A DNA stretch of 64,000 nt from Dryas octopetala (GCA_963921425.1 OY992833.1:23211454-23275453); one strand, 5' to 3'. Shown: positions 1-17,802, counted from the stretch's first letter. The notes: generated by a model not told the origin, from the sequence alone. Translations and numbers: made by a program.

Positions 1-284
1 TCATATATACAAGATGAGATCACAAAAAAATTAGAAATCTCATTTTCTCACTCCATCTCTTCAACTATTTAATTACTTAAGAGGAGTCATGCCACTAGGC
101 TACAAGGCCATTGGTGAGTCCATGTTATTTCTACTATGCAATATAAACAAGCAATTAATCATTCAAAGTTCATGAACATCCAAAAGCATCCCAGACAACT
201 TAAAACGAAAAAATTCACACATGATACATGACTGGAGGAGCTCAAAATATTTTTAAAAAGTTAAAAACAAAAAATTTCACTTAC
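1..284 (-). other. Intron of KIN13A running off the left edge
   Basis: A donor (GTAAGT on the minus strand) follows the 285-350 exon. No reading frame resembling the conserved kinesin-13 C-terminus is visible down to base 1, so the final exon must lie outside the window. Confidence 0.7.
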
Positions 285-5579
<5,295 letters not shown>

Positions 5580-6130
5580 GTGGCGCTGCGACCGTCGTTG
5601 GGGAGCCAATTTTCAAGATCTAAATTTCAACAACCGCTTCACACACACAAAGTCACAAATGTCATATATACAATCCAGAAAAAAAAACATAAGAATATAA
5701 AAGAAATTAAAGCACAACGATCTGCATGGGACTATACTTACAAGTAGGGGAAAAGTCGAATTCAAAGCAGAACATGAAAATGAATCAGACGGAAATGGAA
5801 TTCAAAACCTCAGAACCTGCAATCCAATTGAAATCTGATCTCAGAATTCAACTCCCAGCAATGCAAAAAAATCAATCAATTTCTCACATTTAAGATTAAA
5901 CGTACCAAAATGTGTGGAACATATGCAATTACGCGACCAATATCTGCGGCTTTTCAAATTAACCAATGAAACTGAAATTGGGATCAGATCTGAGACCGAA
6001 TGGACATGGAAAAACCCTAATTTGGTTGCAAAGAGGGTGCGTTTGTTGGAGATTTTTTTCTGAGAAATGGGGTTGGGGATGATGGAAGAGGCTCCACGCG
6101 AGAGAGAGAAAGTGTAGGCCTTTGCTTGGA
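5580..6130 (-). promoter_or_regulatory. 5' UTR and proximal promoter of KIN13A
   Basis: No other gene is visible here. A telo-box-like AAACCCTAA (about 6012-6020, plus strand), common near start sites of growth-related plant genes, lies about 430 bp upstream of the start codon. GA-rich sequence at 6090-6120 may mark the leader start. An intron in the leader is possible but I could not place it. Confidence 0.4.
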
Positions 6131-7078
6131 TTATAAAATAATCTTTGTGTGAGAGGAGGAAGAGGGAGGGTCAGAGATAGATATCGTTATAATTGGAATT
6201 TGGTAGATTATAATTTTCCAAACTTATTAAACGGCTATTTTCAAAATCTGATTAATATAAAGACTAATATGCCCTCCGATTTGTTTATAATTTACGGATG
6301 CGTCTTTTCGGTTTGGATTGTGGAGTTTCGGCTTGAGGCCTTGAGGGTTCTGAGACAGTGAATTCGTACCGAGTCTACTGACGGAAATGCCCTTGGGTTT
6401 GTAATGAAAAATAAGAAAAATTGAGGGCTAAGGCTGTGTTTGGTTACGCAGAAACTCAAAACTTCTTTTTTGGTTTGACAATTTTTTTTTGGAATTAACA
6501 AAATATGACATTATAAAATAGAAAATAGTATGTTGGAATTTAAGAAAATAGAAGTTGAAACACCTAACCAGCTTAAATCAAAATTTTTTTGTTTTGCCAT
6601 CAGCTTAAATCAAAACTTAAATAGACCCCAATTGACATATAAATAAAGGAGACCACAAAAGAAAAATTTTTGCTAATTTTAGTAACAGTGAAGAACAATT
6701 AATAGAGAAATGCACCCCAAATAAAAAGAAAAAATAACAAAATTCATCCACTGAAACAAAACATTTAAAAAATGAGAACCACATAAAATTAAGAACAACC
6801 AAAAAAAAAACTGAACATGACAAAAAAAAAACACAAAAACAACATATATTTGTCATTGGGTTTTTTTTTTTAACAGCCACATTTTGTTACGTTTGTCTGT
6901 ATTTTCCCAATACACAATTTGAGAAGTAGCATCATTCCCCATTGGATTCTTGGATGCTCAAAACATTCCCCAATGTGCTTATATGTCTCTTGTATTTTTT
7001 TTTATTGGTTACAATGTCTCTTGTATTTACTAATTAACTAGGCTTGTATTCATTTGAAGGGTACACTTGATAACCCAT
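6131..7078. other. AT-rich spacer, no gene recognised
   Basis: Poly-A/T-rich sequence with stop codons in all frames. A stretch beginning GGCTGTGTTTGGTTACG near 6432 resembles the ends of plant MITEs, but I could not pair it with an opposite end. Confidence 0.4.
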
Positions 7079-7340
7079 CCTGTTTGGTATCCTAGTCAAA
7101 ACTTTTTTTTTTCAAAAATTAAAATTTTTTTAAAAATATGAGTTTTTAAAATTAATTTTTAAATTTTATAAATGATGGCAGCTAAGCAAAAAATGAGCTT
7201 AAAAAAATTAGAAAAATGATGTTTTATCGTTTTAAAAAATAGGCCTATTTTTTTTTAGAAACTATTTTTGAAAATGGTCTACCAAACATATTTTCTTATT
7301 TTTGAAAAAAAAAAAAGTTTTTCAATAGGATTCTAACAGG
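7079..7340. mobile_element. MITE-like foldback with CCTGTT ends
   Basis: The ends form an imperfect inverted repeat: CCTGTTTGGTATCCTA on the left and, reverse-complemented, CCTGTTAGAATCCTAT on the right. Both are followed by T-tracts and TTTCAAAAAT. The pattern recalls hAT-type MITEs. No target-site duplication is clear. Confidence 0.5.
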
Positions 7341-9970
7341 CCCTAATAAACTTCTACCCAATATTTGTCATACGACTCATACAAGTCATGAATGTCTTTT
7401 ATATTTATTTATATGTCAAGGTGAATGGCATGCAATGCATGAAGGAAAAACTTGTGCAAGATTACATTTATAACCTGTTTAATATTTGCATTATTCATTT
7501 ATTCATTCGCACTCTCACACATGCAAGTAATAATGTCATCGCAAAAATATTATTTATTCATATTCCACGTAAAAGTGTAAAAGGTTTTTGAAAAGGCGCA
7601 AATAATGTTCCCCTAATTGTTCTTTTTCTTATACAAATTCAATTACACTAATACAGTTAAGTGTGTGTGTGTGTATATGAAAAATTCTAAAATGAAAAAT
7701 ACCATAAATATATATTATTATATTATTACAAGAATCTTAATCCCTCAAGTTCAGACATGGTTGGGTGGGACTGCGAGCTCTGGCTCTGAAAATTATGTGG
7801 CCATGCACGAGCAATGTTGATGATCTGTTAAGTAGAATAATCACATGCACTTCCGGCCAATATTGTGAGCTGAATTTGGTAATGCATGCAGATACAGTTT
7901 TGCCCTGTTAGGCTTGCAGCAGGCAACAGAATAACGTACTCGTACTGCGAGTCGGTTTAACAGATTGTATACCACTTCCAGTAGAAATATTTGACACGTG
8001 AGAGTTTGTACCTTTTTATTTTCTTATCATTTTGCATGTAAAAGAAATATCCAAGTTGAAAATGTAAGACCTTAGACGGTGATTTATAAGAATTTGAGCT
8101 TCTTCACCCATTGTCATTTAGTTTAAAAATAAATGACTAAATTACTTCATTGGCTCATTGCATAAATTAACATATTTTTATCATTAATTAAAGTAATTTT
8201 CACGATAATAAGTATGAAAGATAGGTTTATATTTTTAGGATATAGTATTAAATATTAATAACAACTAGTCATATTATAACACGTGAAATAGTTACACCAC
8301 GTGGTAATATTATAGTTATACAAAATAATTTCTCATGATTATGAATCTAATTAAGATTTTTATTTTTTGATAGTTAGAGAAAATTTAATAATTTTTAATA
8401 TTTTGAAATGTGAAATAAATGAACAACCTAAAGAATTTTTTTTAAAATACATTTTGAATCGTAAACAAACTAAGATGTTAAAGCTAGAGTTGAGAATGTG
8501 AAGAGTATAATCAAATTGGCAAAGCTGATCAACTATATGTAAGTGTTTGGATTTAAAAATAGATTGTGAATATAACTTAATTATTTTTGTTGCTATCCAC
8601 CCATAGCGGATAGGGGTTTTCTGCTAACTTGAGGGTTTAAGGGCGTGCTTTCCTTAATTCTATGTATTTTTCCAATTCTTTGTGGAAGCACTGTATAATT
8701 CAACCAACATGGTGCTACAACATATGTACATTGTCGGTAGATGCATAAATGTCGTATAAAAAACTTTTCTTATATTAACTGGTATTACGTGACAAATTTG
8801 TTATTATACAATTGTTGTATATAAAAATGTCGTCATTACTATATATATATATATAACACGGAACCTAAGTCTTAAGACTTTTATTATATTTATACCCAAA
8901 TACAACATTAAGCTTGGTTTGTACTCGATCCAACTCTAAAATAACAATAACCTAAACACGACATTCGTCTATTGCCACCCTTACATGAGTCCTTTGCCTA
9001 CTTGGAATTGAAAAGTCCATGGCATTGATGCATCATGAAGCATGCTGTTTTTTGGCTCCATACATACTTTATTACGAATTTAAAAACTCAATTCTATTCT
9101 ACTTTTGGTCATTGAATATTTGAATTATTTAGTTTTCCATAGAGTGATGCTGGTGGAAGGATCTCCAAGTGGGGCCCAACTGAAAAACCCACTTTTGTAT
9201 TCGGTTCCCCAACGTATGACCCTTGTGGTACACTTCTTTTGCGAAAAGCCTTTGCTTGCTTTAACTCAAAGCATGTGGTCGAACGAGATCCAACGAGATC
9301 CAAATCTTATTAGAGAGTGCTAATTTTGAATTAAAGTATTGAACATTTTTCTAGACCCGATTAGCTCTACCACCTTTTTTGTCTGGTGATCAAATGGCTC
9401 CTGAGCCTCCTGTAGACCCCTACCAAGAGATTTTAAGTGATTTAAATCATTCAACTACATTACACAGATGTAATAAATATTGTAAATGAAAAGCAAGTCA
9501 TCGGGTTAATTTTTTTGGCAGCGAGAAGCATCATCTTATATTTTAACTTTATGAATCTCAATCAACATGGAATTTATTTATTTATTTATTTATTTTTGTG
9601 TTAATTTTAAAATTTATTTATTTACAACAAATAAGAAATCGACATATCATCTGTCACATTACTTAAAATTAATAAGTTAAAATACAATATAGTACCTCTA
9701 ACATTATTATTTTGATGTAAATTTTTCTTTCTTTTAGTTAATGAGAAGGGAAAGATGGGAAAGATAGTTGTCGTTGATGCAAGAGATAAGTACTTTAGTT
9801 TAGAGGAGTAATTTTTTGATATGACCATAACACGGTGTTATTAATCCATATATTATAACATGAGTAGAAAATGAGTTTATACTATTTTGAGAAGAGTTTA
9901 TCGTCGTGTGCATGAATCCTTGTGCGATTGCTTCACATTCTACTGCTTTGTTTGGATAATTGGAGATCAA
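7341..9970. other. Gene-poor spacer
   Basis: AT-rich DNA with short microsatellites: (GT)n near 7661, (AT)n near 8840 and (ATTT)n near 9572-9595. The frames at 9105-9323 are short and on both strands, and I find no protein family in them. Confidence 0.4.
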
Positions 9971-9971
9971 T

Positions 9972-10621
9972 ACAAGGAATAAAATTTCGGGTTTCGAGGA
10001 AATTTCGACGGAAATTTCGAAGATTTTTAATTTTGACAAAAATTAGACGGAAATGACGAAAATTTTAAATAAAACTTTATCATATGTTTATTTAATATAT
10101 TATCTACTAAATTGATAAAAAACATTGAAGAAACCAAATTATATAGTAGGTTTTATGTGATATAAGATGAATATAATGCACGCTGGAGACAAATACTGTT
10201 AAATAAAATTAGTATATTATTTATACTCCATAATCTGTACACTAAACTCTATGTATTTTATAATCTATAATCTATATTGTTTAAGATATGGTATATGATA
10301 TTAGGGTTTAGGCCTTTTAGGATATTTTAAATTATTTTTTATATAGAAATATATTATAGTTTACTAGTTTATGGTTTAAAAACAACTAAACGAAACTCCA
10401 AAACGGCCAAATAAAACTTCAAACCATTTTTTTTCTTTACAATTGCCCAAAGGCCCCAAACCCCAATCAATCCTAAACCTTTTAAATTTTTTTTTTCCTT
10501 TTTTCCTTTTTTTTTTTCTTTCCTTTCTTTTTGTTTTTTCTTCTTTTTCTTTCCTTCCTTTCCTTTCCTTTCTTCTCCCCCCGAGTGTCCAGTTCAGCAA
10601 CTACTGTTTTTTCTTTTTCTT

Positions 10622-10668
<47 letters not shown>

Positions 10669-10995
10669 TGTCGTCCCCCTGCCGTCCAAAAACCCGTCGC
10701 CCCCCCGCCATCCAAAAACCCAGATCTCAGTCTCACCGCCTGTCGCCCAGATCTGGTGGGGGAGATCTCAGTCTCACCGCCTGTCGCCCAGCTTCCCCCT
10801 GCTAAGGTTTCCATTTTTCTCCAAAAACTCAACCTTCCAAAACCAGATCTCAGTCTCACCGCCGAAAATTTCGACAATTTCGCCGAAATTATCTCGAAAA
10901 TTTAACAAAAAAGGGTTTTGATTTCGACACCCAAAAAAATCGAAATTTTCGGCAAAATTTCACCGAAAATTTCAAAATTTAACACCTTGGATCAA
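9972..10995. repeat. ~1 kb repeat with CGAAATTTCG-rich ends
   Basis: Both borders are crowded with words such as GGAAATTTCGACGG and AATTTCGCCGAAATT, giving weakly inverted ends. The middle holds a pyrimidine tract, a (CT)n run at about 10626-10664 and short GC-rich duplications (CAGTCTCACCGCCTGTCGCC). The left internal part (about 10050-10205) is similar to 45360-45490, so this is a dispersed family. I cannot classify it. The open frames inside are low-complexity. Confidence 0.5.
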
Positions 10996-11503
10996 TATAA
11001 GCCTTTGTAATAGAACATGAGATGTCTAACCTTTGAGGCCTCAGAGTGAGCCCATTTCAAAATTGGGCTAAGATAACGAATGTTGACACTGGGCCAACAA
11101 CCCAACTTCATCCCTTGAAGATAATCGAGACGGTGAGCTAGCGAGCTCTGTGCCTCTGTCCCTCACTTGCGAGAAACATGCTGTGTCGCTGTGATAGTCT
11201 GACCGTTATCCTTGGAAATTTCCGAACATTTCCGTACAAGCATACAACCCAAGTACCCAAACCCAACCCCAACCATTTGGTTTGACAACAAGGACAACTG
11301 TACAGCCAACCAAAGCTTCCACACTTCCACAATGATGATACAACTGCACACTCTTGCACACACATTCACAAGATTGACTACAAAATCGGGACATCGATCT
11401 ATAGTATAACCACTGATGTCATATATTAACATTTAAAGTACAAATAACTGTATTTTGTAAAATTCTCCCTAGAAAAGAATTTCAAACAATGCATTTTTTG
11501 TTT
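10996..11503. other. Spacer, no gene recognised
   Basis: Short frames occur on both strands around 11138-11432 but overlap each other and show no known motif. Confidence 0.35.
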
Positions 11504-11869
11504 GGGGAATTTTATACATACCCTACAATTTTTTTTTTTTACCCAACTTTTCAATTTACCTAATTATCACTTTTTGAAATTCATATTTTCTCATTTTACT
11601 CAACCCAACTTACTACCCTACCCTTACCCACCCCAACAATTCATCACCACCTTCTCTCTCTCCTCACTTTTCTTCACATGCCACCAACGTACATCACCAC
11701 CATCTCCTCTCTCTCTCTGACCCACCCCATCACCTAGCTCGAACCTCCACAACGCAAGCACCATCAACAACACCACCACTCTCTCTCTCTCTCTCTCTCT
11801 CTCCTTCCCCTCCGAGCCACCTCGTGCCCAGCTCCTTTCTCTTCCTTCCACTACAAAAAAAAGGTATTT

Positions 11870-14590
11870 GGGCGACAAAACTTTGGGAGACGAACTCAAA
11901 TTTGTCACCCAAAGAGGTTTTGGGCGACGAATTCAAATATTTGTCGCCTACACCAATAAAGGTTTGTGCGAGGAATAATTTCATCGCTCAAACTGACTTT
12001 GGGCGAAGAATATGATGTTCATCGCCTAAAGAACTTTTGGGCGACGAATGCGGTGTTCGTCGCCTAAAATTACGCGCCAAAATACTCTTGGCCCACATTT
12101 TGGGCGACGAATCTATATATTCGTCGCCCAAAGTCCGTTTTGGCGACGAAATTATTCCTCGCCTAAAGAGACTTTGGGCGAGGAATCTATAGATTCGTCT
12201 CCCAAAGTCCAGTTCATTTTTTATGTGCATTTATATTTAGGTATAAGAATACGATATGATCGTGTTTTCAACGATCTGAACCGTTCATATTTTAGTTTCC
12301 TACTCAAAGATCATCCCTACAAAAATTTAACTCAATCGAAGATGTATAAGTTAGGTAACGGTGGTCGAATTGATGAACGATCGTGGGTTTTTTAATGATA
12401 ATTCAATGGCTAGCTGAATTCCGATTTAGCTGATTTTTTGCAGAGATGATCTTTGAGTATGAACATAGAAAACGAACAACTCTGATTGTTGAAATCACGT
12501 TGTGGTCTTCACAATTATTGAAACGACAAGGTTTCAACGAAAGAGTTAATAAAATTATATTATTTAAGTGTTGAAACCGTTCATTTATATGTAGATGGGC
12601 ATATCTTGATTGTGTTTTCAACAATCCGAACCGTTCATTTTTTAGTTCCCTACTCAAAGATTATCCGTGCAAAAATTTAGCTTAATCGGAGATGTAAAAG
12701 TTAGGTAACGGTGAAATTATTTTATATTTGTATATATTTAAAATTATAAATATAATTTAGTAATTAAGTTAAAATTTAGAATCGTATTATATATTGTTAA
12801 GTATACAATCTTATTATAATAATTTATTATATATATATTTAAATACTAAAATATAAATTATCAATTAGCAAAAAAAGGTAATTAATTAGGGCCATACTTT
12901 GGGCGACGAAGCTATATATTCATCGCCCAAAGTGATTTTGGGAGACGAATCTATATATTCCTCGCCCAAAGTGACTTTGGGAGACGAATTTATATTCCTC
13001 GCCCAAAGTCACTTTGGGAGACGAATGCATATATTCCTCGCCCAAAGTCACTTTGGGAGACGAATCTATAGATTCCTCGCCCAAAGTCCAGTTCCTTTTA
13101 TATGTGCATTTATATTTAGGTATAAGAATACGATGTAATCGTATTTTCAACGATCTGAACCTTTCATTTTTTAGTTCCCTACTCAATGATCATCCTTATA
13201 AAAATTTAGCTCAATTGAAGATGTAGAAGTTAGGTAACGGTGCTCAAATTAATGAACGATCGTCGGTTTAATAATGATAATTCAACAACTAGCTGAATTC
13301 TGATTTGGCTGATTTTTTGCAGGGATGATCTTTGAGTATGAACATAGAAAATGAACTACTCTGATCATTGAAATCACATTGTGGTCTTCACAATTATTGA
13401 AACAACAAGGTTTCAACAAAAGAATTAATAGAATTATACTAATCAAGTGTTGAAACCGTTCATTTATATGTAGATGGGCATATCTTGATCGTGTTTACAA
13501 CGATCAGAACCGTTCATTTTTTAGTTCCATACTCAAAGATTATCCCTGCAAAAATTTAGCTCAATTGAAGATGTAGAAATGAGGTAACAGTGGTCAAATT
13601 AAAGAACGATCGTGGGTTTTATAATGATAATTCAACGACTAGCTGAATTCCGATTTGGCTGATTTTTTGCAGGGATGATCTTTGAGTATGAAGATAGAAA
13701 ATGAACGGCTCTGATCGTTGAAATCACATTTTGGTCTTCACAATTATTGAAACGACAAAGTTTCAACGAAAGAATTAATAGAATTATACTCATCAAGTGT
13801 TGAAACTGTTCATTTATATGTAGATGGGCATATCTTGATCGTGTTTACAACGATCGTAACCGTTCATTTTTTAGTTCCCTACTCAAAGATCATCCATGCA
13901 AAAATTTAGCTCAATTGAAGATGTAGAAATTAGGTAACGGTGATCAAATAAAAGAACGATCGTGAGTTTTATAATGATAATTCAACAACTAGCTGAATTC
14001 TGATTTAGCTGATTTTTTGCAGAAATGATCTTTGAGTATGAACATAGAAAATGAACGGCTCTGATCGTTTTTCACAATTATTGAAATGACAAGGTTTCAA
14101 TGAAAGAATTGATAAAATCGTGATTATATAACATCGTTAAGTTATTTTATATTTGTATATATTTAAAATTATAAATATAATTTAGTAATTAAGTTAAAAT
14201 TTAGAATCTTATCATATATTATTAAGTATACAATATTATTATAATGATTTATTATATATATATTTTGGTAATATTAAATATAAATTATAAATTTGCAAAA
14301 AATGAAATAAGGGCTATAAAAAATAAATTGGACTTTGGGTGACGAATTTATAAATTCGTCACCTAAAAATACTTTAGGCGACAAAGTTATTCCTCGCTTA
14401 AAGTCACTTTAGGCGACGAATTTGTAAATTCCTCGCCTAAAGTCCCTTTGGGCGACGAATATGTATATTCCTCGCCCAAAGTCTAATTTCTTTTTTACGT
14501 GCGAATTTTACTCAAAAAATTGGCGGGGCATTTTTGCGCAAAAAATTTAACAGATTTAGGCGACGAATATGAGTTCGTCGCCTAAAGAGT
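11870..14590. repeat. Two CACTA-internal modules with 350-bp tandem repeats
   Basis: Module 1 (about 11870-12893) and module 2 (about 12894-14325) share one plan: a GGGCGACGAA cluster, a linker (ATGTGCATTTATATTTAGGT), tandem 350-bp units, then a ~180-bp AT-rich tail. A third motif cluster follows at 14326-14590. The anchor TTTTCAACGATC or its variant falls at 12261 and 12611 in module 1 and at 13140, 13490 and 13840 in module 2, a spacing of exactly 350 bp. The last unit in each module is partial. Confidence 0.88.
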
Positions 14591-14629
14591 TTCCATTATA
14601 CCCCAGATCTGCTTTTTTTCTTCTTCTTC

Positions 14630-15236
14630 TTTTTTTCTCTTCTTCCTTCTCTCCCCTGCCATCTCTTCTTCCTCTCCCCTGGTTCAACCCATCTCCCTCC
14701 CCGACCACCCATCTCCCTCCCTGATCGCCGCCCTCCCCACCGAAACCCACCCCACCGGCTCCCCGAAACCCAACCCAGACCCAACCACCCGCTCCCTCCC
14801 TGACTGCAGATCCCCGCCCAGCCCCAGCCCTACCCACCCATCTCCCTCCCCGACCACCCATCTTCCTCCCTGACCGCCGCCCTCCCCACCGAAACCCACC
14901 CCACCCACCGAAACCCAACCCCACCCGCTCCCCGAAACCCACCCCACCCGCTCCCCGAAACCCATCCGCTGCTTCAACCCAGACTCAACCACCCGCTCCC
15001 TCCGTCCCCTCCGATCCCCGCCCAGCCCCAGCCCCGCCGTCCTCGCCGATCCCCACCCCAGGCACACCGATTGTGGGTTTTTTTTTTTTGGGTGTTTTTG
15101 TTTTTTTGGGTGTTTTTTGTTTTTTTGTTTTATGTGTTATGTGGGTTTTGATTTTTTGGGTGTTTTTTGTTTTTTTGGGTGTTTTTTTGTTTTCTGTGTT
15201 TTCTGCTCATTAGCTTTGGCTTTTTTTCTTTTTCAG
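14630..15236 (+). promoter_or_regulatory. Pyrimidine-rich leader/promoter region of the CACTA gene
   Basis: CT-rich and CCC-rich duplicated sequence (repeats of CTCCCTCCCCGACCACCCAT) is followed by T/G-rich TTTTTTGGGTGTTTTT tracts. It lies between the third subterminal-type cluster and the first supported exon. It may be the transcribed leader. The long minus-strand frames here are G-rich shadows. Confidence 0.4.
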
Positions 15237-16845
15237 GGGATCAAGTGCAGGTGGCCAGGGGAATCGTAATACCCAGAAAAATTTTTCAGGTCAGACTTAT
15301 GACTCAATCGCTGCTTTAATGTTATTTGGCTAGTGTTTTTAATTTTTTGTTCTTAAATTTGTTTATTAGTGTTGAATAAATTAGTTTAATCCTGATCATT
15401 GTTCTTAGGGAAATTAGTTTGCTGATATTTTCTTATGCTAGATAACAAATTAGTTTTCATATAAAATTAGTTTGTTTTATATGTTTTATATGTTTTGTTT
15501 TAGGATCGTGCGCAGTACTGGGGCGCGGATTCCAGTCATGTGTGTGCAAAACGGCCGACGACCGTTAGATCCTAACGTTGACAGTTTGTTCTCGCACGAT
15601 GTGGGGGCTATTATCCGTGCCGAGTGCGCCATGGTTGCAACCACTTGGAAAAAATTGCCGGCAGAGATTCAACACAAAGTGATCCGCTCAATCTCAGTGA
15701 GTATATAGCTCAATAATTAATTCAGAACGATAAATTTGATCATTCATAACAATCTAATGTTTTTTTAGGTTAACTTTGACATTCAGATGGATGATCCGCT
15801 CACCGTCACGTACATGACAGATTTACTCATCAAGTCCTACAGGCAGTGGAAGCATGAACTACACGTGTATTTCAAGGGATTTTCGTCAGCAGTTGAGGCA
15901 TTGGCGAACCCCCGTATGGAGTTGGTAGAGCGGTCTGACCAGTGGCATTTTTTGTGCGATCATTTCATGAGTCCGTCGTTTTTGATACGTTTTATCATTT
16001 TTTGTGCGATCTTTAAAAAATCGATTATTGTTTTGTTATTTTATTATTGTATGCATACACTAACACATTTATAATTTGCTTAATATTTAACAGAAGAAGT
16101 CGGTCGCCAATGCCAGAAACCGGAAAGAGAAGCCGTTTAACCATCATAGTGGTCCGACGCCCATCTCATATCGAGTGGAGTCGCGACGTCGGGTACGTCA
16201 TTATTTAATTTAATACATACATATATTCTTTAATATTGGTTGGGTCTTTGACAAAATTATTTTCTTTTTCAGCGTGGGTCGCAATTCCCGGAGATAGATA
16301 CTTTCGGAGATATCTATGTTCATCCCGGTTGTGATGCGGCCAAGGCAAAACATGTTAGTTTTTTATATTTTAATTTTTTTCACAATTTTTTATATTTATT
16401 TTTCTAATTGATTACTTGTATATATAACATTTTGAAGGATGAGATGGTGGCCAACTCGAGAATATATTTGGAGAGCTTGGCCGAGCAGCACCCTCCGGGT
16501 ACTCCGTTGGAGTCGATTCTAGTACCCGATCCCGATGTCGGACTTCGTATTATGATAGACTCACTGGGTGTTAGGCCCGGTAAGGAAATACGCGGAATGG
16601 GATATGGGCGGATTCGTGATGTTCGATCCTCGTCTTCGTCTTCATCTTCGTCTCAGCCATCTGCAGTCGTCGCAGGGTTGTCCGCTCAAGTGAAGAAGTT
16701 GCAGGAGGACTTACGAGCTGAGAGAGCGGAGAAGGAGGCGTTGTATGCTGCATTGACCAAGGCGATACCTGGGTTTGTCCCGCCACCATCTTCTCATCAA
16801 CCTCCGTCAGATATGAATGATGATGATGCTACTAGTTTAGAATAG
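15237..16845 (+). CDS. TNPA-like / Transposase_24 protein of the CACTA
   Basis: Probable exons are 15504-15696, 15769 to about 15980, 16094-16192, 16273-16353 and 16438-16845, mostly with clear GT-AG borders; a short upstream exon 15237-15289 is possible. The protein includes TWKKLPAEIQHKVIRSISVN, a WHFLCDHF segment, a basic region (KKSVANARNRKEKPFNHHSG), FGDIYVHPGC, a Ser run and a C-terminal coiled coil (AQVKKLQEDLRAERAEKEAL). This is the layout of the plant Transposase_24 / Ptta-En/Spm family, thought to bind subterminal repeats rather than cut DNA. The start is unresolved: the first frame is open before ATG 15538, but phase does not fit the 15237-15289 exon. The donor of exon 2 is unclear beside a short duplication (ATTTTTTGTGCGATC). 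Confidence 0.75.
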
Positions 16846-17009
16846 ATTGACTATATATATTAGGGTTAATTACTACTTTGTATGGATATTTTGATATATA
16901 AATTTATGAATTTTGTTTTATATAGTTTTTGAATAAAGAATTTTTTTTAAATATTAAATTTAAATATATAATTTAAATAAAAAAAAACAATTTTTTTTTA
17001 AAAAAAAAA

Positions 17010-17470
17010 ATGTTTGGGCGACAGAATTTTTCGTCGCCCAAAGGGTGTTTGGGCGACGAAAAAAGCTATTCGTCGCCCAAACCCTCTTGGGGCGACGAAA
17101 AATTCCGTCGCCCAAAGCACGTTCCAGCGAGGAAATTAGTTATTCCTCTCCCAAATCTTGTTTAGGCGACGAATAATTTCGTCGCCCAAACATTCTTTGG
17201 GCGAGGAATAAATGTGTTCGTCGCCCAAACCCTCTTTGGGCGACGAAATTTGTCTGTCGCCTAAACATGCTTTGGGCGACGAATTTTATGTGTTAGGAGA
17301 CGAAAAAAATCCGTTGCCCCAGGTGTCTTTGGGCGACGAAATTTAGAAGTTCGTCGCCCAAACTCTTGGGCGTCACATTTTGGGCGTCCAAACGCTCGAC
17401 GAACGCATTTCGTCGCCCAAACGTTTGGGCGACGAAACTCTACTTTGGGCGACGAATTTCGTTCCTCTCC
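17010..17470. repeat. Right subterminal repeat array of the CACTA
   Basis: Roughly 460 bp packed with GGGCGACGAA and inverse TTCGTCGCCC words, often paired as short palindromes about 30 bp apart. It mirrors the left array at 11870-12200. Confidence 0.85.
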
Positions 17471-17495
17471 CAAACCCTTTTTTCTTGTAGTGTTC

Positions 17496-17802
17496 CCCTC
17501 CGATAGAACGTGCACTTAAAAAAAATGCAGGTTCAGCAGATTAGTGCCAAACCTAAATGTTTTTTTCGACCGCTACCCACCGAACAAGCTTCTTCTATTC
17601 GGCAGATGCCCACCGAACAAGCCCCTCCGACCCACCTCCAAAAACCAACTTAAAAAATGTGCAAGTTCGGTGAACTAGTGCCGAACTTGAATATTTTCTC
17701 TAGCAAATACCTGCCGAACAAAGAATTCAGGTTCGGCACTAATCCACCGAACTTGTTTTTTTTTTTTTTAAGTGCGTGTTCGATCGGAGGGAAAAAAAGA
17801 GA
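17496..17802. repeat. Palindromic core of the outer foldback
   Basis: CCTCCGATAGAACGTGCACT at 17498 is answered by a reverse-complement copy ending near 17802, with matching AGATTAGTGCC / GGATTAGTGCC parts. Repeated CCGAACAAG and TTCGGCA words fill the loop. Confidence 0.7.

Larger units (their letters stand above)
11849..17492 (+). mobile_element. CACTA (En/Spm-type) DNA transposon, 5644 bp
   Basis: Terminal inverted repeats begin CACTACAAAAAAAAGG at 11849 and, from the other end, CACTACAAGAAAAAAGGG ending at 17492. A 3-bp target duplication TTC flanks it (11846-11848 and 17493-17495). Subterminal regions hold dozens of GGGCGACGAA / TTCGTCGCCC motifs in both orientations, the usual layout of CACTA transposase-binding sites. 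It carries one TNPA/Transposase_24-like gene at 15.2-16.8 kb. No TNPD (Transposase_21) catalytic gene is visible, so it is probably non-autonomous. Host sequence is the foldback at 11504-18247. Confidence 0.93.

Noticed and set aside
10443-10905. Overlapping 120-130-codon frames on both strands
   Set aside because: They are translations of (CT)n and polypyrimidine tracts (runs of LSLSLS and REREREK), with no family features.
14556-15067. Long glycine-rich minus-strand frames
   Set aside because: Reverse reading of a CCC/CT-rich repeated leader; no known domain and opposite to the supported gene.
11870-17470. Regularly spaced GGGCGACGAA palindromes resembling a CRISPR array
   Set aside because: Spacing is irregular, both orientations are mixed, and they lie within a CACTA element of a plant genome where subterminal repeats are expected.
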